The notes below the pieces were generated by a model that was not told where the DNA came from, made no database searches, and saw only the letters and a program-made list of their open reading frames with translations. Both the position numbers and the translations under genes were made by a program. 17,779 bases of DNA from Cytophagales bacterium (GTDB lineage Bacteria; Bacteroidota; Bacteroidia; Cytophagales; Cyclobacteriaceae): contig JAJCYK010000494.1 of the NCBI GenBank assembly GCA_029262935.1, positions 1-17,779 of the forward strand, in the 5' to 3' direction. Shown piece after piece: positions 7,301 to 14,290 of this stretch. The first letter of the stretch is position 1, and each line of letters opens with the position of its first letter.

Positions 7301-8296
7301 GCGGCTAATGCTGGCGGTGACCGCGTTATAAGCTGTCAAAATACTCAGGTAACTTTAAATGGAACAGGTTCCGAACAAGGAAGCGCTATTCGGTATCGCT
7401 GGACTACTTCCGATGGAAACATCGTCAGTGGAGCCTCTAGTGGTCAAGCCTTGGTAGATGCCGCAGGTAATTACTTGCTTACTGTGACCAACACGACATC
7501 CGGTTGTTCACAGTCCGATCAGGTAGTTGTTACAGGCGATGCCATCGCCCCCCAAGCTAATGCCGGATCTAATAGGATTTTAAGTTGTGATGCTCCCACG
7601 ACCGTACTAGGAGGGACCACCACACAAAATTCAGGGGCTACAAACTTGGACTTTCAATGGAGCACCACCAATGGTAACATCGTATCGGATGGAGATGGCC
7701 CACAACCGACTGTAGATCAAGCCGGAACATATACATTAACAGTAACCAATACAGTTAACAATTGTAGTACCCAGGATCAAGTAGTGGTTTCAGGAAGTGC
7801 CATACCGCCTACTGTCGATGCCGGAGAGGATGTAATTGTGACACTAGGTGAAAGTGTACAATTAAATGCGAGTAGTAATGAGGACGTAACTTACCAATGG
7901 AGCCCAGCCGATTTAATGGACAATCCAAACAGTGCAAACCCCATAGCAACCCCAAATCAAACGACCGTACTTAAAGTCACTGTTACGGATGGTAACAATT
8001 GTGTTTCTGAAGATGAAATTACTTTGATTGTTCCCGTAGTAGAAGACTTAAAAGTGCCTAATAGCTTTAGCCCTAATGGGGATGGAGTTAATGATACTTG
8101 GAATGTTCCGGGCATAGAATATTTAGGCCCCTATACCTTGGAGGTGTTTAACCGATTGGGCAACCAAGTGCACCGTGGAACCTCAAACTGGGACGGTAAT
8201 TATAAAGGAGAAATTTTACCAACGGGTACGTATTTCTATATTTTTAAATTTAGTGATCAAGGGTCATTAGCGGGTCACATAAACATAATCAAATAG
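4400..8296 (+). CDS. Secreted reprolysin-like metalloprotease with PKD-like repeats and T9SS type B sorting domain
   Basis: The 1298-residue secreted protein starts at ATG 4400. An upstream TTG in the same frame would add ten residues before a good signal peptide and is unlikely. In order it has: a signal peptide (1-20, ending SIAQ); a propeptide-like region to about 195, with a Cys in HDCGNPE that could act as a cysteine switch; a zinc metalloprotease domain (about 196-385) with HELGHNFDAGHD starting at residue 331 and a candidate Met-turn at Met347; one Ig/PKD-like domain with an NPNSANP motif; eight PKD-like repeats of 83-86 residues (5789-7807); a second NPNSANP-type domain; and a gliding-motility/CHU_C type B sorting domain (about 1219-1298, starting VPNSFSPNGDGVND). 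The last domain sends cargo through the type IX secretion system to the surface or outside. The PorP/SprF-like gene follows after 3 nt. The zinc motif has Asp where most M12B enzymes have Gly. The substrate is unknown. Confidence 0.92.
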   Translation: MKHFFLALLLLFFAIQSIAQTRIKAQNSRAIDSQFRDLNNELRSYRLYDLQIESIEALTTTQNDSPELFLELPDQQEVQLILQSSQLKTDDYKVTVYTEQGYVPAPNNPVYNYQGYSRANPNSAVRLTIAQGELSGVIHNYQGDNLHFKTVTRAGKQVIITYKDSDLLQSENHDCGNPEVAKPSDAGNNRSSALAAECVVTEIYLIADAAAVNAFGGTPASTEANMLEVLNLVNTLYEPVGVKFEVAGIFISTNPNGPWQVRNAADDQLDSAIDWFNDQNFPGDVFTFWSSPDWDFSYAYVGAICSSFGGNLCAAWGGLTANTLNSNTQAHELGHNFDAGHDATGIMRSTVSNQPASFSANSLSVMTSYIPTVENVCLDECVDDCSNFSATTGPDQNICQGEAAALQASGGSNFSWSPTTGLDNPNSANPNATPTTTTTYTVTVSNSSGCSATAEVTVTVTDLPTAAAGPPQVLSCNAATVPLDGTGSSSGSEFNYLWTTTDGNIVSGSTTLTPAVDLSGTYTLTVTNSNTNCQAIDNVVVNNDASLPTAAAGNDQALTCAVGSLVLDGSNSSQGANYSYLWSTNDGNITTPTDVDQVTVDAAGIYTITVTETGTGCTSFDQVLVTSNTQLPVADAGTNQVIGCSSGTINVGGNSSSGNEYTYQWTTGDGNIVGGSQNAVAQVNASGTYELVVTNANTGCTQSDQVVVTENTTLPLATAGGNQVLNCQANQMTLDGTGSSTGANIAYLWSTANGNIVSGESSLMLVIDQPGTYSLAVTNESTGCQSVDQAIVTISAAPPVANGGADQVLSCAVTEVSLNGSGSTSGANISYLWTTSNGNIVTGEDTDAPTVDRDGTYVLTVTDGATGCTSDDNVEVTTNATLPRADAGRNVAIGCNSNTVDLRGDNSSAGNNFTYAWTTNNGNMISGQATPILTVDAAGVYTLTVTNSLTGCSTSDNASVTLDNALPAANAGGDRVISCQNTQVTLNGTGSEQGSAIRYRWTTSDGNIVSGASSGQALVDAAGNYLLTVTNTTSGCSQSDQVVVTGDAIAPQANAGSNRILSCDAPTTVLGGTTTQNSGATNLDFQWSTTNGNIVSDGDGPQPTVDQAGTYTLTVTNTVNNCSTQDQVVVSGSAIPPTVDAGEDVIVTLGESVQLNASSNEDVTYQWSPADLMDNPNSANPIATPNQTTVLKVTVTDGNNCVSEDEITLIVPVVEDLKVPNSFSPNGDGVNDTWNVPGIEYLGPYTLEVFNRLGNQVHRGTSNWDGNYKGEILPTGTYFYIFKFSDQGSLAGHINIIK
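5789..7807 (+). repeat. Eight tandem PKD-like repeats coded within the protease gene
   Basis: Eight consecutive repeats start at 5789, 6041, 6293, 6542, 6794, 7046, 7298 and 7550. Their lengths are 84, 84, 83, 84, 84, 84, 84 and 86 residues. Each starts with Pro and an A.AG turn and then a hydrophobic-x-Cys strand. The middle carries [YF].[WF][ST]T..GN[IM], followed by GTY.L.VT and a second Cys. Both Cys residues are present in all eight copies, which suggests one disulfide per repeat and fits an extracellular protein. The DNA is clearly diverged between copies, so this is an old expansion at protein level and not a recent DNA duplication. The array is flanked on both sides by a different domain type that carries an NPNSANP motif. 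Confidence 0.9.
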
Positions 8297-8299
8297 CAG

Positions 8300-9298
8300 G
8301 TGAAAAAATTACTTTTATTATTCGGAGCCACATGGATTATGCTGCAGTTGGGAGCACAGAATCGACCACAGTTTAGCCTGTATAATATGAATACGTTCTT
8401 GATTAATCCCGCAATAACGGGAGCAGAGGAGTTTGGTGACCTCAGGGTTGGATACCGCAACCAATGGCAGGGGTTGAGTGGTGCGCCTGAAACGTATTAT
8501 GTGTCTTTTCACACGCCTTTAGGAACTAGCGTTTTAAAATCAAGAAAAAGAGCCGCGGGATATAAACTAGATCCTTTTGCAAAAGCAGCTACCAATAGAC
8601 CAGCAACTGTTGCTCATCATGGTCTCGGTGGTCTGGTACTTTCGGACAATATTGGACCTTTCAAACAGGTACAATTTAATCTTTCATACGCCTATCATAT
8701 AAGCCTAACCGAGGAAATAGCGTTATCTGCTGGCGGTTCTGTAGGGTTTGCTCAAAGCAGTATAGATTATGACGAGGTCATCTTTGAGAATGACCAAGAC
8801 AATGTTTTAGGCCAAGGGGTAGAACGGGACCTAGGACTTGACGGAGCCATAGGCCTGTGGTTGTATTCGCAAAAGTTCTATTTGGGAGTTTCTGGTATGA
8901 AAAAATTCAGCGAAGGATTTGAGGTGAATAACACTGAATTTTCCAGTGATACCGAATTGTATCTTCTAGTAAGTGGTGGATACAAGTTCGAAATCAATCA
9001 GAATTTCTCTATTATGCCAAATGTGCTAATAAAATACCCCAATGATGCACCTGTCTCTTTTGACGCAGGAGTCATAGGAGCCTATCGGGACCGTCTTTGG
9101 TTAGGAGCAAGTTACCGCAACGACCGCTCCGTATTGGCACTGGCCCGTTTTGGAGTAAATGATATGCTTGATGTCGGCTATTCCTATGATTTTTCTACTA
9201 ATGATATCAGTGATTACGGCACAGGAAGTCATGAAATCGTGCTAGGATTAAAATTAAAAAACAAAAACACGGTTCATAGTGGCTCCCGGTTTTTTTAA
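8300..9298 (+). CDS. PorP/SprF-family outer membrane protein (T9SS-associated)
   Basis: The 332-residue product is a PorP/SprF family member. It has a signal peptide (MKKLLLLFG..., ending LGAQ) followed by the family's hallmark N-terminus: QFSLYNMNTFLINPAITG, then GDLRVGYRNQW and a SFHTPLG turn. The rest is beta-strand rich, as expected for an outer-membrane barrel, with the closing Lys/Leu strands near the C-terminus. The start is GTG at 8300, 3 nt after the protease stop codon. The next ATG would remove most of the signal peptide. In related bacteria, type B T9SS cargo often needs a PorP/SprF partner encoded directly downstream, as with SprB-SprF in Flavobacterium. By that analogy this protein would help secrete or anchor the upstream protease. 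The pairing is inferred from order and family, not shown here. Confidence 0.93.
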   Translation: MKKLLLLFGATWIMLQLGAQNRPQFSLYNMNTFLINPAITGAEEFGDLRVGYRNQWQGLSGAPETYYVSFHTPLGTSVLKSRKRAAGYKLDPFAKAATNRPATVAHHGLGGLVLSDNIGPFKQVQFNLSYAYHISLTEEIALSAGGSVGFAQSSIDYDEVIFENDQDNVLGQGVERDLGLDGAIGLWLYSQKFYLGVSGMKKFSEGFEVNNTEFSSDTELYLLVSGGYKFEINQNFSIMPNVLIKYPNDAPVSFDAGVIGAYRDRLWLGASYRNDRSVLALARFGVNDMLDVGYSYDFSTNDISDYGTGSHEIVLGLKLKNKNTVHSGSRFF

Positions 9299-9364
9299 GG
9301 GACACCCTAGTAATTTAATAACTTCAACTTCTCATTGGATAAACAAAAACACCTGGTATTCGTT

Positions 9365-9372
9365 TACCTTTG
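9365..9372 (+). promoter_or_regulatory. Candidate -7 element of the peroxiredoxin promoter
   Basis: TACCTTTG is an exact match to the Bacteroidota -7 consensus TAnnTTTG. It lies 58 nt before the ATG at 9431, giving a leader of about 50 nt. The only upstream TTG (9335-9337) is 27 nt away, longer than ideal, so the -33 part is weak. Confidence 0.42.
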
Positions 9373-9430
9373 TCCATACTCGTTTACCAAGAGAGTATTT
9401 AGTTCTAATATTAAACACATAACTATAACT

Positions 9431-10069
9431 ATGAAGACCATAAGACTAGGAGATGAAGCTCCGAATTTCACTGCACAGACCACCGTTGGAGAAATCGATT
9501 TTCACCAATGGCTTGGTGATAGTTGGGGTGTATTGTTTTCCCATCCTGCCGACTATACGCCAGTGTGTACTACAGAATTAGGGGCTACCTCAAAATTGCA
9601 ATCCGAATTCGAAAAGAGAAATGTCAAGGTACTGGCGGTAAGTGTGGATGATTTGGATTCGCACCACGGATGGATAAAAGATATTAATGAAACCCAAAAC
9701 ACCAATGTGCAATTTCCATTAATTGCCGATGAAGATCGTAATGTAGCTACCTTATATGATATGATCCATCCCAATGCCGATAATAAAATGACCGTTCGGT
9801 CAGTGTTTGTTATTGGGCCGGATAAGAAAGTAAAATTAACTCTTACCTATCCCGCATCTACTGGAAGAAATTTTGATGAAATTTTAAGAGTAATCGATTC
9901 ATTACAACTTACAGCCTATCATAAAGTGGCAACTCCTGTAAATTGGAATCAAGGAGATGACTGCGTGATACTCCCTTCCATTACTAATGAAATGGCAGCC
10001 ACCGAATTCCCCAAGGGGTTTACGGAAGTGAAGCCGTATTTGAGGATGACTCCTCAGCCCAATAGGTAA
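9431..10069 (+). CDS. Peroxiredoxin, Prx6 (1-Cys) type
   Basis: The 212-residue cytosolic peroxiredoxin reduces hydrogen peroxide and organic peroxides. The catalytic motif P-ADY-T-PV-C (Pro39, Thr43, Cys46 as the peroxidatic cysteine) is intact. The conserved Arg follows in the MTVRSVFVI segment. The long C-terminal region with WNQGDDCVILPSI and a KGFTEVKPYLR end is characteristic of the Prx6 subfamily. A second Cys (178) in GDDC could be involved in resolving the oxidised enzyme, but many family members work with one cysteine. The start was placed at ATG 9431: the longer open frame from 9335 begins with TTG, crosses the likely promoter and adds 32 residues not seen in the family. The gene has its own candidate promoter and ends at a terminator-like hairpin, so it is probably monocistronic. 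Confidence 0.94.
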   Translation: MKTIRLGDEAPNFTAQTTVGEIDFHQWLGDSWGVLFSHPADYTPVCTTELGATSKLQSEFEKRNVKVLAVSVDDLDSHHGWIKDINETQNTNVQFPLIADEDRNVATLYDMIHPNADNKMTVRSVFVIGPDKKVKLTLTYPASTGRNFDEILRVIDSLQLTAYHKVATPVNWNQGDDCVILPSITNEMAATEFPKGFTEVKPYLRMTPQPNR

Positions 10070-10086
10070 TATCCATAAGAAATTAA

Positions 10087-10111
10087 GCCATCCCGTTAGG
10101 GTGGCTTTTTT
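10087..10111 (+). terminator. Terminator after the peroxiredoxin gene
   Basis: GCCA-T-CCC (10087-10094) pairs with GGGTGGC (10099-10105) around a GTTA loop, with one bulged T. Six T residues follow. It lies 18 nt past the stop codon at 10069. Confidence 0.72.
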
Positions 10112-10249
10112 GTTTTACACCTGTCTGAAACCTAATAAGTACTACTAGCGGTTGCGTATTTCCCAGGAACCTATCTGAGCCCAGCAATACCATAACCTTG
10201 CGGACCTTATTTACTTGAGTAATGGATTCAAACCGGTCAAACCGAATGT

Positions 10250-10831
10250 TTAGTCCACCAAAAATGGAGTGGGTGCATCCAAGCAATTGAATACCTCCCG
10301 ATAGAATTCTGGATGCGACTGCCAAGTTTGACCTGTGACAATTCTGCCATCAACTACGGCTTCTTGGTCCCCAATATAAGTGCCGCCACAAGCCTCTACT
10401 TCAAACTTGACGTGCTCATAGCAAGTGATGTTCTTATTTTCAACCAGACCAGCGGTGACTAATATTTGTATCCCATGACAAATGGCAAAGATGTATTTTC
10501 CCTCTTTATGGAAGTGATGGGCCATTTCTATAACCCGTTGGTCATTTCGCAAATATTCTGGCGCTCTACCACCTATAAACAAAACCGCGTCGTAATTTTC
10601 ACTTACTACTTCATCAAATCCTACATCGGACGCCATGATATAACCAGGCTTTTCTATATAAGTGTCCCATCCAGGTTCAAAATCATGAATGACTAGGTTT
10701 AATCGTTTTACCTGAGGTGCGGCGATTGTAGGCAGGTGTCCAGCTTCAATAAACCTTTGCTTAGCGTATAGTACTTCAAAACTTTCTCCCGCGTCCCCCG
10801 TAATAATCAGTATTTTTTTTGCGTACGCCAT
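10250..10831 (-). CDS. DJ-1/PfpI family protein
   Basis: This 193-residue single-domain protein belongs to the DJ-1/PfpI (class I glutamine amidotransferase-like) superfamily. It starts with a KKILIITGDAGESFEV strand-turn carrying the conserved acidic residue. It continues with DAVLFIGGRAPEYL (about 81-94) and the nucleophile elbow FAICHG (115-120) with Cys118 and His119. It ends with a TGQTWQSHPEF segment typical of the C-terminal half. Members act as proteases, chaperones, deglycases or hydratases, and sequence alone does not say which. The gene lies 181 nt from the convergent peroxiredoxin gene and is divergent from the sulfatase gene. Being near a peroxiredoxin fits a stress-related role, but the two are on opposite strands and that link is weak. 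No clear promoter match was found upstream. Confidence 0.9.
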   Translation of the reverse strand: MAYAKKILIITGDAGESFEVLYAKQRFIEAGHLPTIAAPQVKRLNLVIHDFEPGWDTYIEKPGYIMASDVGFDEVVSENYDAVLFIGGRAPEYLRNDQRVIEMAHHFHKEGKYIFAICHGIQILVTAGLVENKNITCYEHVKFEVEACGGTYIGDQEAVVDGRIVTGQTWQSHPEFYREVFNCLDAPTPFLVD

Positions 10832-10940
10832 TTTAATTAATAGTGAATTTTGATGAGTAAACTATAATTTATATAATATTTTACGTGAAATGTATGAATT
10901 GAATAAACTTTGAGGCTAATACAGCATAATATTCTTCGCT

Positions 10941-12488
10941 ATGAGAAATGTAACCCTATTCCTGTTGTTGTTGATCGCAACTAATTGTAACAAAAAACCA
11001 GCAACTGTTCCGCCTGAAACGGCAACAGCCCCACCCAATATTGTATATATCTTGGCAGATGACCTTGGGTATGGTGAATTAGGTGTTTATGGTCAAACCA
11101 AAATTAAAACCCCCAATATCGATGCACTGGCTCAAGGTGGAATGATTTTTAGCCAACACTACAGCGGCTCTCCCGTATGCGCACCTTCTCGCTATATGTT
11201 ATTAATGGGTAAACATCCAGGGCATGCAAGAATAAGATCCAATGACGAATGGGGAGATAGGGGAGATGTTTGGGATTATGCTAAAGCAGTGGCGGATCCG
11301 GGATTAGAGGGGCAACGACCTATTCTTACTACTAGCTATACATTAGGTGAAATGCTACAAAGTTCCGGATATACGACAGGATTGATAGGCAAGTGGGGAT
11401 TGGGTGCACCTCTGTCTGATGGCATCCCCACTAAAAACGGATTTGATTTTTTCTACGGTTACAATTGCCAGAGACAGGCTCATCAACTTTATCCCAAGCA
11501 CCTTTGGAAGAATGAAGATAAAGTAATATTAAACAATCCAGTGGTGGCGCCGCACGAAGATATTGAATTTGCAGCTGGTGCCGATACTCTAGATTTAGCC
11601 AGTTATGCGCAATGGCAACAGGAGGATTATGCGCCAGCAATGATGCAAGCAGAAGTGTTAGGTTTTATAGAGGAGAATCAAAAGGATCCATTTTTTCTTT
11701 ACTATGCTTCACCCATACCACATTTGCCGCTCCAGGTACCGCAGGAGTATGTAGATCCCTATTTACAGTCCTTTGGAGATGAAGCCCCTTACACGGGATC
11801 GAAAGGATACTTTCCCAGCAGGTACCCCCGAGCCACCTATGCGGGCATGATTACTTATTTAGATGCTCAGGTGGGAGAGATTGTAGAGAAACTAAAATCT
11901 TTGGGTCTATATGAAAATACTTTGATTATTGTTACCAGTGACAACGGCCCCAGTTATACCGGAGGTGTTGACGCCGACTACTTTAATAGTGCTGGGCCGT
12001 TCAGCAACGCGTACGGTCGTACCAAAGGATTTACCTATGAAGGAGGGATTCGTGTGCCTATGATCGCTAGTTGGCCTGGAAATATCCCCCCAAACAGCAG
12101 GACAGATCATATTTCTGCATTTTGGGACGTCATGCCAACCTTGGCTGAGTTAATCGGCACGGAGATAACTACTGATATTGATGGTATCAGCTTTTTGCCA
12201 ACATTATTAAACTCCGGGGACCAAAAGCAACACGATTATCTTTATTGGGAATTTTCTGGGTACCAAGGGCAACAGGCCATACGAATGGGGAAATGGAAAG
12301 CCATTCGTAAAAATATCCTGGAAGGTAATATGGGTATTGAGCTTTATGATTTGGAAACAGATATAGCTGAAAAACAGGATATTGCTGCAGATAATCCTGA
12401 ATTAGTAAGCCAAATGGCCGCCATAATGAAAGAGGAACATCAACCTGCGGAAATAGAACGCTTTAAAATGCCTGCTTTGGGAGATTAA
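10941..12488 (+). CDS. Arylsulfatase-type lipoprotein sulfatase
   Basis: The 515-residue exported protein has a lipoprotein-like signal peptide with the presumed acylated Cys at residue 16 (IATNC), then a Pro/Thr-rich linker. The sulfatase core follows. ILADDLGYG (Asp40/Asp41) supplies metal ligands, and the signature VCAPSR (Cys80, to be converted to formylglycine) is intact. TSDNGP (Asp334, Asn335) gives the other metal-site residues. The segment GKWGLG (150-155) replaces the more usual GKWHLG, and NCQRQAH follows. I recall this variant from a branch of Bacteroidota sulfatases. Substrates of such enzymes include sulfated algal or animal glycans, and the true one is unknown. No sulfatase-maturing enzyme is encoded in the window. 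The gene is monocistronic, with a hairpin 2 nt after its stop codon. Confidence 0.94.
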   Translation: MRNVTLFLLLLIATNCNKKPATVPPETATAPPNIVYILADDLGYGELGVYGQTKIKTPNIDALAQGGMIFSQHYSGSPVCAPSRYMLLMGKHPGHARIRSNDEWGDRGDVWDYAKAVADPGLEGQRPILTTSYTLGEMLQSSGYTTGLIGKWGLGAPLSDGIPTKNGFDFFYGYNCQRQAHQLYPKHLWKNEDKVILNNPVVAPHEDIEFAAGADTLDLASYAQWQQEDYAPAMMQAEVLGFIEENQKDPFFLYYASPIPHLPLQVPQEYVDPYLQSFGDEAPYTGSKGYFPSRYPRATYAGMITYLDAQVGEIVEKLKSLGLYENTLIIVTSDNGPSYTGGVDADYFNSAGPFSNAYGRTKGFTYEGGIRVPMIASWPGNIPPNSRTDHISAFWDVMPTLAELIGTEITTDIDGISFLPTLLNSGDQKQHDYLYWEFSGYQGQQAIRMGKWKAIRKNILEGNMGIELYDLETDIAEKQDIAADNPELVSQMAAIMKEEHQPAEIERFKMPALGD

Positions 12489-12490
12489 AG

Positions 12491-12516
12491 CAAGGGCAGC
12501 TCAAAAGCTGCCCTTG
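12491..12516. terminator. Shared hairpin between convergent sulfatase and GyrI-like genes
   Basis: CAAGGGCAGC (12491-12500) and GCTGCCCTTG (12507-12516) form a perfect 10-bp inverted repeat with a 6-nt loop, sitting between two convergent stop codons. No long T-run follows on either strand, so termination would rely mainly on the stem. Its position makes a bidirectional terminator likely. Confidence 0.75.
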
Positions 12517-12526
12517 AAGAATGTTT

Positions 12527-13189
12527 TTAGCGTACCGGGTATCTGATGATGGTCTTGAGCTTTTCTTCTGCCGTTCGCATGGGATCGGTTAGGTATATTT
12601 CATGGTGGTAACCATTTACCTCTAAGCCTTTGGAAGATAAATAACTGAATACCTTGGCAATGGAAGGGGCTTCTGCATCGTAGCTTCCCAAGTGAAGAAT
12701 TTGGACAGATTTACCTTCATTTATCTTTTCATACCGGATCTCCGCTATTCTTAATATTTTGCTTTCTTCAAGTTTAGCCTTTTGAATAGCTGACACGTGT
12801 CCTGCTTTTACGTAGTCAGGCATAGGAATGAGTATTTTCCAGTGCCAATTTTCCCTTGGAGTTTGATCAAAAGGTAAATCTCCTTCTACCCACCACTGTG
12901 CTTCCATTTTGGGTACCACAAAGTCTTGATTCTGAGTTTTATAGTAGAACTTTACACTGTAGGCTATTTTGTAAATTGCTTCAATGGCTTGTGTAAATAA
13001 GGCATCTTCCGGAGCTGATACACCTGAGATCGTCAAATACCAATAGGCCTTTACCTCTACCTCTTGTGGCGATGGAGTGGCGAGATAATATGATTTATCC
13101 GCTTTTGTTAAATCCAATTTTGAGGCCTCTTGGCCCTGACTGTTTATTGTAGACATAATGATGAAAATTAAAATTGAAAGAGTTCTCAT
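12527..13189 (-). CDS. GyrI-like small-molecule-binding domain protein with apparent signal peptide
   Basis: The 220-residue protein has the stand-alone GyrI-like layout. KLDLTKADKSYYLAT (residues 24-38) opens the fold, with a YWYLTISGVSAPED segment next. SVQILHLGSYDAEAPSIAKV follows near residues 160-180, and the end is YHHEIYLTDPMRTAEEKLKTIIRYPV. The family is usually cytosolic and binds small ligands. Here about 20 residues precede the domain with the shape of a Sec signal peptide: Arg2, a hydrophobic LSILIFIIM core and a polar STINSQGQ end. If translation begins at Met12 (ATG ending at 13156) most of this is lost and the protein would be cytosolic, and Shine-Dalgarno evidence cannot decide. 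It lies 65 nt downstream of the GH16 gene on the same strand and may be cotranscribed. The ligand is unknown. Confidence 0.85.
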   Translation of the reverse strand: MRTLSILIFIIMSTINSQGQEASKLDLTKADKSYYLATPSPQEVEVKAYWYLTISGVSAPEDALFTQAIEAIYKIAYSVKFYYKTQNQDFVVPKMEAQWWVEGDLPFDQTPRENWHWKILIPMPDYVKAGHVSAIQKAKLEESKILRIAEIRYEKINEGKSVQILHLGSYDAEAPSIAKVFSYLSSKGLEVNGYHHEIYLTDPMRTAEEKLKTIIRYPVR

Positions 13190-13254
13190 GATTCTTTTTG
13201 TTCAAAGAACCAAGGAGGAGGTGACAACCCTATGTCAGTAGATAAAAAAAGTTT

Positions 13255-14193
13255 TTAATTTTCTTGAAAGACTCTCACATAATCTACAATAAAATATGCC
13301 GGAAAAAGGGCATTGGTTGGTGCCTGAGGCCAAGAGCCTCCTACGGATAAATTCATAATCAAGTAGAAAGTATCGTTGAAGGGATAAGGTTCTCCAGATG
13401 TCTCATCCGGAGTTATTGAATGGTAAACCTCATCGTTAATCAGCCAAGTGATTTTGTCTTCCTCCCAAACTATGGAGAATACATAAAAAGTTTCGTTAAA
13501 ATCTGCTCCACTGGTTACAAAAGACTGTTGATTAAAACGATGGGTATCGGAATCCCGGCCATAATGAGCCGTTCCGTAGCTGGTTGAGGGGGCTTCTCCC
13601 AGGTATTCTACGATATCAATTTCCCCGCCGGCAGGCCACCAATCCCCTGGTTCTGTAATGCTATATTCGGTGTTAAGCATCCAGATACCTGCCCAAGTTC
13701 CAACTCCGCTGGGCATGCTAGCCCGGACATCAATACGGCCATATATAAACTCTTGCAAATCCTTAGTAATGAGCCTGGCCGAAGAGTAGTCTTTGCCTGA
13801 AGATAGCTCTTTTATAGCCTCGATAATTAGATTTCCATCCACCAGGTAGCTATTTTCAGGAGTATCCGTAAAGTTCTGAAGCTGCTCGCTGCCCCAGCCA
13901 CAAAGGTTAGGGCAACCGTCGCCGGTGTCGTAACGCCAGTGGCTTGCATCAATTTCATTGCCAGTGAATTCATCGTTCCACAACATGCTAAACCCAGCGT
14001 ATTGTTCAGGGGTGGTGTAACCACCTGTTGGTATCACCAATTCTCCCGGGGTAGCGGGCTGTGGAGGTGCGGGAGGTTGAGGTGTAGTATCTTCTACTGT
14101 TGATTCACATTGAAAAAGTAAAAGAAATCCAATTAAAAGAAAAGCAAATTTGAAAAGGGGATGGGCATTTTTGATTGGGTATACTGAAATCAT
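13255..14193 (-). CDS. GH16 beta-glucanase (laminarinase-like) lipoprotein
   Basis: This 312-residue enzyme is a surface or periplasmic lipoprotein: a hydrophobic leader is followed by Cys29 (LLLFQC), then a Pro-rich linker (about 37-49). The GH16 beta-jelly-roll spans about residues 68-312. The catalytic strand GGEIDIVEYLG carries the nucleophile Glu191, Asp193 and acid/base Glu196 in the ExDxxE spacing of laminarinases and related glucanases. Other family landmarks are WNDEFTG near 72, the Trp-rich WAGIWML near 167 and the late IMNLSVGG strand. The family cleaves beta-1,3 or mixed beta-1,3/1,4-glucans. Linkage specificity cannot be read from the sequence. It is placed between a WYL regulator and the GyrI-like gene on the same strand, with the PKD lipoprotein and SusC on the other side. 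This suggests a glucan utilisation locus. Confidence 0.94.
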   Translation of the reverse strand: MISVYPIKNAHPLFKFAFLLIGFLLLFQCESTVEDTTPQPPAPPQPATPGELVIPTGGYTTPEQYAGFSMLWNDEFTGNEIDASHWRYDTGDGCPNLCGWGSEQLQNFTDTPENSYLVDGNLIIEAIKELSSGKDYSSARLITKDLQEFIYGRIDVRASMPSGVGTWAGIWMLNTEYSITEPGDWWPAGGEIDIVEYLGEAPSTSYGTAHYGRDSDTHRFNQQSFVTSGADFNETFYVFSIVWEEDKITWLINDEVYHSITPDETSGEPYPFNDTFYLIMNLSVGGSWPQAPTNALFPAYFIVDYVRVFQEN

Positions 14194-14217
14194 TCGTGAG
14201 CTAATATTAACTTAATC

Positions 14218-14225
14218 CAAAGATT
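14218..14225 (-). promoter_or_regulatory. Possible -7 element for the GH16 gene
   Basis: On the minus strand AATCTTTG matches TAnnTTTG except at the first base, 24 nt before the ATG at 14193, with a TTG about 24 nt further upstream. This weak match would mean GH16 can be transcribed separately from the regulator gene. Confidence 0.25.
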
Positions 14226-14290
14226 CAATTATGAAAACGGTGCTTTCTTCAAAATAAACTAAAATTTCATCAAAAAGAAGGATTTTGAGC

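Noticed and set aside
5789..7807. A CRISPR array or recent tandem DNA duplication
   Set aside because: The repeat unit is about 252 nt, entirely in frame, and the DNA copies are strongly diverged. Only the protein pattern repeats.
9298..9308. AGGG-ACA-CCCT hairpin after the PorP/SprF gene as a terminator
   Set aside because: The stem is only 4 bp with a 3-nt loop and is not followed by a T-run. The T-run precedes it on the plus strand.
9335..9430. A TTG start for the peroxiredoxin
   Set aside because: It would extend across a TAnnTTTG promoter match and add 32 residues foreign to the family. ATG 9431 gives the usual N-terminus.
10083..10325. An 80-codon minus-strand open frame overlapping the end of the DJ-1 gene
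   Set aside because: It overlaps a terminator hairpin and the 3' end of a real gene in another frame. It has no family features or start signals.
10911..10920. TAAACTTTG as the sulfatase promoter
   Set aside because: It has three bases between TA and TTTG instead of two, and no TTG at a suitable distance upstream.
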